DNA from: Opitutia bacterium
GTDB taxonomy: Bacteria; Verrucomicrobiota; Verrucomicrobiia; Opitutales; Seribacteraceae
Length of the DNA: 32,081 nucleotides
NCBI GenBank assembly: GCA_002721705.1
Contig: PBLJ01000058.1
Coordinates: forward strand, 1 to 32,081
Direction of reading: 5' to 3'
Shown here: positions 17,537 to 24,975 of the stretch, one piece after another
Numbering within the stretch: the stretch's first letter is position 1
How the letters are laid out: each line of letters starts with the position of its first letter
The notes under the pieces: generated by a model
The model's database searches: none
Told to the model about the DNA's origin: nothing
Seen by the model: only the letters and a program-made list of their open reading frames with translations
Translations under genes and position numbers: made by a program

Positions 17537-19576
17537 GTGAAAACCACTTATCCATTGACCGCAATTTTCTGCGCTGTCGCCTTGATGCAAACAATGAGCT
17601 TCTCCCAAGCCGCCAAAGAAGGCAAAGGTTTGGAAGATGCCATCCAAGACGCCGTTGCAACTGTTTATCCCGCCATTGTGCGCATTCACGTAGTCGCGGA
17701 AAATGGTTCCGGCGGCAGAATGAAGAAATCAAGAGGTTCGGGAAGTGGGGTGATTATCTCCCCCAAAGGGTATGTGGTGACCAATCACCACGTGGCTGGA
17801 AAAGCGACCAGGCTTACCTGCAGGCTTCACGACGGAGAAGAACTCGAAGCCATCTTGGTTGGCACGGATGCGTTGACGGACCTATCGGTACTCCGCCTGC
17901 AGTTGGATAATAGAGTCGGTGAAAATCCCTTGCCCACCGCTGAATTCGGTGATTCGGACGAAGTGAAGGTCGGCGACGTAGTATTGGCCATGGGCAGCCC
18001 AGCAGGGCTTTCTCAATCAGTCACTCGGGGAATTGCGTCTAACCTAACCATGATCTCGACCCAAAGAGATAGTTTTCGGCTGGATGGCGAGAACGTCGGC
18101 ATGCTGGTACGCTGGATTGGTCATGACGCTGTCATTTTCCCCGGCAACAGCGGAGGCCCCTTGGTTAACCTAACGGGCGAAATCATCGGTATAAACGAAG
18201 TCGGCATTGGAAGCTTGGGTGGAGCCATACCGGGAAACTTGGCTCGTAGCGTCGCCAATCAACTCATCGAACATGGAAAGGTGAGTCGCAGCTGGTCTGG
18301 AATTGAAGCTCAACCCTTACTCGAAAAAGATCGCCACAAGCAAGGCGTGTTAGTGGCTGGAGTGATCGAAGAATCTCCCGCTCAGGAAGCTGGCCTTTTA
18401 CCCGGCGATATTATTCAACGCTTCGATGGAGAGAAAGTAAATGCCATCATTCCCGAAGATCTCCCTCTCTTCAATCGCATAGCATTGAGCATACCCGTTG
18501 GAAAGACCGTCGACATCCATGGGTTGCGATCTGGGAAAAAAATCTCATGGGAATTAACTACCGAAGCTCGAGAGGCAGCGAGAATGCCTGAACGTGAGCT
18601 TAAGAATTGGGGTATTACTGCCCGTAACTTTTCCAAGTTGTCCGCATTGGAAGCAAGGCGTCCCGATTCCAGCGGCATTCAAGTACACAGTGTACGTCCG
18701 GGAAGCGCTGCGGATAGAGCCAAGCCTAGCCTTCGACCCGGAGACGTAATAACCAACGTAGATCGCGAGGAAGTAGCGAACTTGGGAGAACTTCTTGCAA
18801 AGACAAAAAAGATAATTGAAGGGCAAGAAGAAGCGGTTCCCGTACTCGTTGCATTCGATCGAGGTCTAGCCAAGTTGTTGACCGTTGTTGAAGTAGGCCC
18901 TGAAAAAGAAAGGGACACACCTCCTCAGGCTTGGAAACCTTGGTTGGGCGTAGCAACGCAAGTCCTCACCCGCGAATTATCCGCAGTGCTCGACGTCACA
19001 GGGCTGAAAGGCGTAAGAATCATTCAAGTTTACCCTGATACTCCAGCTGAAAAAGCAGCGTTTGAAGCAGGTGACGTTCTATTGAAAATGGATGGCCAAA
19101 TCATACAGGCGAAGCGCGAAGAAGACGCGGAAGTGTTTGGCAACATGATCCGGGAATACAAAATTGGCTCCAAAGTTGTCTTCTCCATTCTAAGAGATGG
19201 AAAGCCAATGGAAAAAACCGCCCAATTGGAAAGGCGGCCTACCCCAGCCAGCGAGTTGGAAGAATACGAAGACCGCGACTTTGAATTCAAAGTCCGTGAG
19301 TTGTCCTTTGCAAATCGCGTAAACCTCCGTTTGGAAAAAAAGGCTCGGGGCTTGATGGTTGAAAACGTGGATTCAGCAGGATGGGCCGCCTTGGCTGGTC
19401 TTCGGCAAGGAGACGTTATTCTAAAAGTGGATGGTGAACCAATTGACAGGGTCGAAGCTTTCCGAGTAAAAATGGAAAGCATTGCGAAGAATCGCTCGGC
19501 GAGAGTCACTTTTTTCGTCAAAAGACGTATCCACACCCTTTTCATAGAATTCGAGCCCAATTGGGAAAAACCCTAA
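17537..19576 (+). CDS. Secreted HtrA/DegP-like serine protease with four PDZ domains
   Basis: Starting at GTG 17537 gives 679 residues with a clean signal peptide (KTTYPLTAIFCAVALMQT, cleavage after SQA). The open frame extends to a TTG at 17477, but that adds 20 residues before the signal. Numbered from the GTG, the trypsin-like triad is intact: His85 in VVTNHHVAG, Asp115 in LTDLSVL, and Ser205 in FPGNSGGPLV. Four PDZ-like modules follow: GVLVAGVIEESPAQEAGLLPGD, then IQVHSVRPGSAADRA, VRIIQVYPDTPAEKAAF and LMVENVDSAGWAALAGL. DegP normally has two, so this is an extended member suited to periplasmic quality control or regulated proteolysis. A related, catalytically dead gene follows by four bases. 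Confidence 0.92.
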   Translation: MKTTYPLTAIFCAVALMQTMSFSQAAKEGKGLEDAIQDAVATVYPAIVRIHVVAENGSGGRMKKSRGSGSGVIISPKGYVVTNHHVAGKATRLTCRLHDGEELEAILVGTDALTDLSVLRLQLDNRVGENPLPTAEFGDSDEVKVGDVVLAMGSPAGLSQSVTRGIASNLTMISTQRDSFRLDGENVGMLVRWIGHDAVIFPGNSGGPLVNLTGEIIGINEVGIGSLGGAIPGNLARSVANQLIEHGKVSRSWSGIEAQPLLEKDRHKQGVLVAGVIEESPAQEAGLLPGDIIQRFDGEKVNAIIPEDLPLFNRIALSIPVGKTVDIHGLRSGKKISWELTTEAREAARMPERELKNWGITARNFSKLSALEARRPDSSGIQVHSVRPGSAADRAKPSLRPGDVITNVDREEVANLGELLAKTKKIIEGQEEAVPVLVAFDRGLAKLLTVVEVGPEKERDTPPQAWKPWLGVATQVLTRELSAVLDVTGLKGVRIIQVYPDTPAEKAAFEAGDVLLKMDGQIIQAKREEDAEVFGNMIREYKIGSKVVFSILRDGKPMEKTAQLERRPTPASELEEYEDRDFEFKVRELSFANRVNLRLEKKARGLMVENVDSAGWAALAGLRQGDVILKVDGEPIDRVEAFRVKMESIAKNRSARVTFFVKRRIHTLFIEFEPNWEKP

Positions 19577-19580
19577 TTAG

Positions 19581-20366
19581 ATGAGATCCTCAATAAAATT
19601 GGCCTTCGCAGTAGGCATTTTCGCAATTGCTGGTTCCTGCCTGTTGGCGGCGAAGAAAACCAGCCAGCTACAAGCCACAGCCAAACGTTTTGTATCCGAT
19701 GGCAATGCAACTGTGGTCTGGGTAAGCGCCGTTGTGCGTGTCGACGTGAGCGTTGCCGGGCGCAGTTACCCCTCGCAAGAACAAAAACTCGAAACACTTG
19801 GTACCGTAGTGGATAAAGACGGCCTTGTCGTTGTCTCCAATTCCATGATCGATCCTTCGGCGTCGATCCGGAAGCAAATACGTTCTCCCGGAGCAAACGT
19901 TAACGTGGAATTTCAAGAGGTGAGAATATTATTGGATGATGGCTCCGAGATACCATGCCGTCTTTCCTTGAAAGATCCCGACCTAGACATTGCTTGCGTA
20001 CAACCCTTGGATCGGAAGGGCAAGGAATTGACAACTGCCGCTATACGGCCAGTGAACCTGCGATCAAAAGTTAATCCTGAAATCCTTGATGAAGTGCTGA
20101 TACTGGGCAAGCTAGGCCGAACCTTGTATCGCCAGCCAACCGTGAAAGTGGCAAGAATCAGTTCCATAATTGAAAAACCTCGCAAATATTACGTTCTCTC
20201 CCAAGCCATTCCGGGAGCTCCAGTCTTCGATGCTCGCGGACGTCTTTTGGGGATCGCCGTATATAAAATAGCAGGTGGGATGCCCACCAGTATGATCACC
20301 TTACCGTCAGAAGACGTATTGGATATCGCCCTTCAGGCTCAACAGCGGGCGAAAAACAAGAAGTAG
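19581..20366 (+). CDS. Secreted trypsin-fold pseudoprotease paired with the HtrA-like protease
   Basis: The 261-residue protein has a signal peptide (KLAFAVGIFAIAGSCLLA, cleavage near LAA). Its fold markers match an HtrA protease without the PDZ domains: LGTVVDKDGLVVVSNSMID sits where the His motif should be, DPDLDIACVQPL matches the Asp motif, and AIPGAPVFDARGRLLGI aligns with the region after the catalytic Ser. The His is replaced (NSM instead of NHV), and the GNSGG loop is shortened to PGAP with no serine, so it should be inactive. It starts four bases after the protease stop, so the two are one operon. A role as cofactor, inhibitor or scaffold is inference. Confidence 0.85.
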   Translation: MRSSIKLAFAVGIFAIAGSCLLAAKKTSQLQATAKRFVSDGNATVVWVSAVVRVDVSVAGRSYPSQEQKLETLGTVVDKDGLVVVSNSMIDPSASIRKQIRSPGANVNVEFQEVRILLDDGSEIPCRLSLKDPDLDIACVQPLDRKGKELTTAAIRPVNLRSKVNPEILDEVLILGKLGRTLYRQPTVKVARISSIIEKPRKYYVLSQAIPGAPVFDARGRLLGIAVYKIAGGMPTSMITLPSEDVLDIALQAQQRAKNKK

Positions 20367-20406
20367 ATTGGCGTTGCCAACTAAAACTGGCAGGCATTAA
20401 GTATAT

Positions 20407-21732
20407 ATGCCGAAAATCACTGACATGAGCCCTATCCCCCTAAAGCAACGCGCTCCTTGGATAAATTTATTTCTGGCCGCCTTAATTGTCGCTGGGGTGG
20501 CCTTCAGCTCGGGATGCGAACAGGGCACGAGCGAAAAGAAATTGGAACTAAGAGAAGACGGCTTGCTCTATGAAATCGGCGAAGACGAACCATTTACCGG
20601 TATTCGCATAAAGTATTACTCCGAGGATGAAAGAGAAAGTGACGATGGTGAATTCAAGAAATATGAAATTCACTATAAGGACGGCTTGAAAGACGGCGCT
20701 TTCGTAAGTTACCACCCGAACGGTATCCAAATGAATAAAGGAAGATTCGAAGTAATTGATGATGAATCCGTAAAAGTCGGTACTTTCATCGCTTGGCGAA
20801 AAAACGGAACCTTGGAATTCGAAAAAAACTTCGAGAATGGCGAATTGCATGGATCATACGTAAAATACCATGATCATTGGGTTGGCGGAAAAAGCGATGA
20901 TTCCGAACCGGTAAACCAATCCGAAGAAGAAGCCAAAAGGAAATACGAAGCCAATTACGAGAACGGCTTGCGGGAAGGGAATTACGCGTATTACCAACTA
21001 GACGGAAGCAAGCTCGAAACAGGTTCATTCAAGCAAGGCAAGCCACACGGAACCCAAAAACTGTACTTTCCCAGCATACATCTCTTGGCGATTAAAGACC
21101 ATAAGGGCATCCGACCAACCGAATTCCCGGCCACAAAAGAAGGTTTTGAGGAAGCAAGTGCCCAAGCCTTGGCTATTCAGGAATCCACCCCGCTGAGCCA
21201 CAATACGGAAGGCAAACCAATCAGCGTAGTGGCTTTCGATGCAAACAAGACTTTACTTCGCGTTTTGTGGAACGTCCCTCAAGCGCCAATCGGAGATATC
21301 GTCTTCCAAAGTGGAGGTTCCGGTTATTCCGTCCAAGATCCTCTCAAGTTCGTTGGCCTATCCATTACTGAACTTCCAGCCATTGGATGGGTTAGTGAAG
21401 TGGACAACGGAGCACTTGACGGCATGGGCGAAATTACCGAGGTCGAGCTTGAATTCGCTGGCAGCGGATATGCAAGAGAACCAAAAGTTGAAGTGGTAAG
21501 TTTGTCGGGGACAGGATCAGGTGCAGCCCTTGCCACAAGATTGAAGGCGCCCGCGAAACCTACTTGGGATGAACTCAATGAGCAAATGCTGGAATGTCGC
21601 CGAGTATGGGATAACGGCAAAGAGGTTCAGGCGACTTGGTTTGATCTTAACCGTCAACGCGTCCAATTCGAAGTATTGGAAAAGGGGACGCAAAGCAGTA
21701 AGAGCCAATTCATTCCCGACACGGGATTGTAA
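20407..21732 (+). CDS. MORN-repeat lipoprotein with C-terminal GSGY-type repeats
   Basis: The 441-residue protein has an N-terminal hydrophobic segment and a lipobox (SSGC), so it is a predicted lipoprotein. The middle holds several MORN_2-like (YwqK-type) repeats: GLKDGAFVSYHPNGIQ, NGELHGSYVKYHDH, NGLREGNYAYYQLDGSK and QGKPHGTQKLYFP. The C-terminal half has two GSGY units (GGSGYSVQDPLKF and AGSGYAREPKVEV, the latter followed by SGTGSGAALATRL), a beta-rich motif often seen in large Verrucomicrobia and Planctomycetes proteins. The start could be ATG 20407 or the in-frame ATG six codons later. It lies 40 bases after the pseudoprotease and may share its transcript. Its stop directly abuts the convergent stop at 21733. 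Function unknown. Confidence 0.85.
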   Translation: MPKITDMSPIPLKQRAPWINLFLAALIVAGVAFSSGCEQGTSEKKLELREDGLLYEIGEDEPFTGIRIKYYSEDERESDDGEFKKYEIHYKDGLKDGAFVSYHPNGIQMNKGRFEVIDDESVKVGTFIAWRKNGTLEFEKNFENGELHGSYVKYHDHWVGGKSDDSEPVNQSEEEAKRKYEANYENGLREGNYAYYQLDGSKLETGSFKQGKPHGTQKLYFPSIHLLAIKDHKGIRPTEFPATKEGFEEASAQALAIQESTPLSHNTEGKPISVVAFDANKTLLRVLWNVPQAPIGDIVFQSGGSGYSVQDPLKFVGLSITELPAIGWVSEVDNGALDGMGEITEVELEFAGSGYAREPKVEVVSLSGTGSGAALATRLKAPAKPTWDELNEQMLECRRVWDNGKEVQATWFDLNRQRVQFEVLEKGTQSSKSQFIPDTGL

Positions 21733-22677
21733 CTATTCGAAAGGATTTTCCTGCAAAGGTGCTTTGGGCTTCGGAGGAGTCACTACATCAAAGGGATTAT
21801 CAGGGATCGGACTCGGCTCAACAGGAGATGGATTCACAGGAGGAGGACCAGCCCCAAAAGGATCCGTGGGCAAAGGTGGAGGCACGGGCTTGGGACCAGG
21901 AGGGTTCACTGGTGTATTATCAATGATTGGGGTTGCCGGGCTTGGCTTGCTGAATGCAGGTGGCAACGGCAAACCGATTGTAGATTTAGTGGAGTCTACA
22001 CGCTCCGGGAACCAAGGTTCCCCTGGCTCGGGAGGCAAAAGGTAAGGATACCCTGGTGGAAAAACGGTTTCCTTTTCTTCCGGTTCCAGAGGAGGTGGAT
22101 TTGGATCCAGAAAGGAAATGATCCGCTTTCGATCATCGTATGCCCATTCAATGAGAACCTCATCCCCCACCTTGGTCTCATCGATCACATGAAGGATATC
22201 TCCATCCAGTCCTCCGCCCTGCTCCTCGAACCGTCCCAACCATCGAGGTATGAAGCGTTGCAGAGGGCCATTCTCTGGCTTGACGTCTATCCAGTGATCT
22301 CCCTTCTGATAGACGGTGCCTCGCTGTTCGCCACGGGATCGCGTGGGCTTTAGGGTACGGATGTTCAACAAACGAAGTTGGTCGTCGAAAACCCAATGCA
22401 ATTCGACACGATTACCCGTGCGTAAAGCAGCAATTTTGTTCAATACGTAATCGTCCAAATGGCCACCATCTTTCGGCAAGCCACCCCTCCAAGTGGGGAT
22501 AAAGCGGCGCAAATGGGATTCGCCGTCCACTTTCACTTCGATCCAAGTCAAGCTTTTGGCAGCTAGGATACCACGCAATTTGCCTGATTTCCGAAACGCG
22601 CCATCGGCGGGAAACTGGCCAAGGAATCCACAGCAGAGGACAAGGACGGCTGCGGCTCGAACGCTTGAAAAATGCAT
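21733..22677 (-). CDS. Secreted protein with two copies of an unrecognised beta domain and a Pro-rich tail
   Basis: The 314-residue product has a signal peptide (RAAAVLVLCCGFLGQF, cleavage near ADGA). It holds two homologous domains at about 30-110 and 113-200. They align over a pattern W-I-(E/D)-V-K, R-F-I-P-x-W, G-G-x-L-D and V-x-(L/I)-x-W-x-(F/Y)-D-D. I cannot name this family. The C-terminal third is low-complexity Pro/Gly (PVNPPGPKPVPPPLP), ending with NPFD and NPFE. It is the last gene of the minus-strand envelope cluster, 36 bases after the toroid gene. It is probably periplasmic or surface-exposed; ligand unknown. Confidence 0.82.
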   Translation of the reverse strand: MHFSSVRAAAVLVLCCGFLGQFPADGAFRKSGKLRGILAAKSLTWIEVKVDGESHLRRFIPTWRGGLPKDGGHLDDYVLNKIAALRTGNRVELHWVFDDQLRLLNIRTLKPTRSRGEQRGTVYQKGDHWIDVKPENGPLQRFIPRWLGRFEEQGGGLDGDILHVIDETKVGDEVLIEWAYDDRKRIISFLDPNPPPLEPEEKETVFPPGYPYLLPPEPGEPWFPERVDSTKSTIGLPLPPAFSKPSPATPIIDNTPVNPPGPKPVPPPLPTDPFGAGPPPVNPSPVEPSPIPDNPFDVVTPPKPKAPLQENPFE

Positions 22678-22713
22678 GTTCGCGTCAGTCCTTGGAATTA
22701 CGTTTGAATACGT

Positions 22714-24921
22714 TTAGTAGACGTAGCGATAGTAGACCTCCAACATGAGGAGGCACAAAGCCGACCTATAAATCCTGGAGTCCAGCTCACTACCGGCTCG
22801 ATTGCTCAAAGGCTTTCCATTCGGACCCTCCTTCTTCCAGCTACCATCCTTATTTTGAGCTGCAAACAGTTCCTTCTGCATCTTGGGACGCCAACTCTCC
22901 CAGTATCGACCGCCTTTATTAAACATGGCCTGGGTCTCGTAATACCAAGCGTAAAGGTTTGCACCCGAACCGTTGTAAACAAAACGCGAACGCTTGGAGA
23001 TATGATCGCAAGCCTTTCTAATGATGGCATCACGGTCACCTTCCTTCAAAGTACCGCCTGGGTATCGCTTGTCATCGCCGAGGTGACCGTACTTCCAACC
23101 CTGCAAACCAATGGCGCCTACACCTGTCAGCTTGTGGCTTTGGCCTTTGGAGTCAGAACGCTTACGATAACCAAAACCTCCATTGGCCGAAGAATAGACA
23201 CGGTAAAAGTTCCTCACTGACTCGGTCAGTGACTCCTTTACTCCAGGAAAGTCCTTGCCGCAATTATATGCCGCCTTCAGCGCTTGAAATTGCCACCCAC
23301 TGACGGAGGTATCACTACCCTCGTTTTTATTGCGATCGAAAACCCAACCGCTGGGACTGTCTCCTCTCTTCAAGTAAAACCATCCTCCATCTTCCTTCTG
23401 GCCATCCACAATCCATGCCAAGGCATTACCCAAGACAGGTGCTATCGATTCATCTTCGGTCATGCCATAGGCTTCCGCCAAAGCATAGGTCGCTATACCG
23501 TGAGAATAGGCTCCGGCTTTGTCTTTTTGATGAAACAGCCAGCCCCCTTGGTCGGTGCCTTTCTTGACCAGCCACTTGATGGCCTTGTCGACGGTCACGC
23601 CATATTCCTTGGAGTCGGTTAAATCGCAGTGTCCAAGAAAACACAGTAAAGCGAAACCTGTCATGGCTCCCAATCTACGATCTCCCCACGATCCATCCGG
23701 ATTCTGCGTAACTTTCAGCCAATGCAGCCCTCTTTGCACAGTTTCCTCAACTTGACGCGTGCCGCCAGCTTCGGCTACACGGTTCAATCGGCCTTTCACG
23801 TCGCAACGACCGGCCATTGACTTCGGAACCGATACCCCCAAGGAGTTGATCATCGAAACGGCTCTCTGAGTAGTCGTGTCGCGCGCAAAAGGTTGATCCA
23901 CTTCCTCTTCTTCCGTGGTCTCGAAGGTTCTCGTATCAATACTAAACCTAGTTACGGTCGGAGAAATCACGTTGCCGTTCGCCGCCAAGTCGATGTTGTC
24001 GAAATCTTCTTCTCCTTGTCTCGAGGTTTCGGAATTTTCAATTCCCTCGTCTAGGTTGTCTCCATCCACTGCCTTGCCATCTTCGAGTTGTCCCTCCAAT
24101 GGATTTCCCGAAGTGTTCGTCCTGTCGGCAACTCCGTTAGGAGCTCCCACCAAATCGTCTTTGCGTTTGTGACGCTCTTCCAAGCCGGCGTTTTCGTTTT
24201 CCTCATTAAGACCTCCCTTGGTGTCACCAGTTTCGCCACCTCCCACTTCACCGGTCTTAGCTCGTTCCCCTCCCGATGCGTCCTTACGAGTATTGGTATC
24301 CCTATCAAGCATGGCATATTCTGATTCATCGACAATCGTCACTTGGAAAGTGTCGGACTGCCCCTCTTTTTCACCATCATCGACCTGTACGTAATAAGAG
24401 ACTACGTCTCCTTCCTTGAACTTATGGAGCGGAAGGTAGCCTTCGAGCTCCAGTTCGTTCACGTTGTATTCGTCCTCCGGGACATCCACTTCAATCTCAT
24501 CGACCACTTCGTTATCTATCATCGCAACCAACTTGGCTGACTTCACTCCATTCTCTGCTGTGGCCTTGAACCGAACCGTCAAGTCATGCCCAGACGGTCT
24601 TCTTATTTCCTTGCCCAAGCGTTCGATGGTAACCTCAGGCGGTTTAGCCGAAATCATGAAGGTCGTGACCAACCAGCAGAGCAAAAGAACGTAGCCTAGG
24701 GCGAGATTCGCGATACTCAGCCCTTTGCCCTGAGTGGTCTTTCTTTTGCTCCCAACTCGTTCAGCCACAGCGAGGTGACCTGTAGCCAAGTGTCCTGATA
24801 ATAGCGCAAGAACCGCCGCGGTTATCAAAAAGCCGCCGCCGGCATCGAGTGCGATGCCGGCGACAAAGGCGGAAACCGTGACGCCTGCCAGTATGAGTGA
24901 AGCTAGTAGCTTACCGGTCAT
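22714..24921 (-). CDS. Membrane-anchored squalene-cyclase-like alpha/alpha-toroid protein
   Basis: A 735-residue protein with three N-terminal TMs (about 4-24, 31-53 and 70-92). A beta-rich extracytoplasmic domain follows, opening with PEVTIERLGKEIRRPSGHDL. A long acidic, Asn/Gly-rich low-complexity linker (about 190-330) leads to a C-terminal alpha/alpha toroid (about 390-735). The toroid shows repeated QW-like units: NPDGSWGDRR, KEDGGWFYLKRG, ANGGFGYRK and NKDGSWKKEG. It resembles prenyltransferase / squalene-oxidase repeat proteins but I see no catalytic DxDD motif, so it is probably a binding module, not an enzyme. ATG 24921, 54 bases after the upstream gene. Its N-terminus resembles that of the small membrane protein at 27347. 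Confidence 0.87.
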   Translation of the reverse strand: MTGKLLASLILAGVTVSAFVAGIALDAGGGFLITAAVLALLSGHLATGHLAVAERVGSKRKTTQGKGLSIANLALGYVLLLCWLVTTFMISAKPPEVTIERLGKEIRRPSGHDLTVRFKATAENGVKSAKLVAMIDNEVVDEIEVDVPEDEYNVNELELEGYLPLHKFKEGDVVSYYVQVDDGEKEGQSDTFQVTIVDESEYAMLDRDTNTRKDASGGERAKTGEVGGGETGDTKGGLNEENENAGLEERHKRKDDLVGAPNGVADRTNTSGNPLEGQLEDGKAVDGDNLDEGIENSETSRQGEEDFDNIDLAANGNVISPTVTRFSIDTRTFETTEEEEVDQPFARDTTTQRAVSMINSLGVSVPKSMAGRCDVKGRLNRVAEAGGTRQVEETVQRGLHWLKVTQNPDGSWGDRRLGAMTGFALLCFLGHCDLTDSKEYGVTVDKAIKWLVKKGTDQGGWLFHQKDKAGAYSHGIATYALAEAYGMTEDESIAPVLGNALAWIVDGQKEDGGWFYLKRGDSPSGWVFDRNKNEGSDTSVSGWQFQALKAAYNCGKDFPGVKESLTESVRNFYRVYSSANGGFGYRKRSDSKGQSHKLTGVGAIGLQGWKYGHLGDDKRYPGGTLKEGDRDAIIRKACDHISKRSRFVYNGSGANLYAWYYETQAMFNKGGRYWESWRPKMQKELFAAQNKDGSWKKEGPNGKPLSNRAGSELDSRIYRSALCLLMLEVYYRYVY

Positions 24922-24975
24922 GGCGCGAGCAGCGAATCGGAAGAACGAAATTCGCTCTTCCGACCCTGACTTTCA

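Noticed and set aside
21733..22677. SHD1 (Sla1 homology) domains binding the NPF motifs
   Set aside because: The NPF tail made this tempting, but the two domains lack the usual SHD1 sequence pattern.
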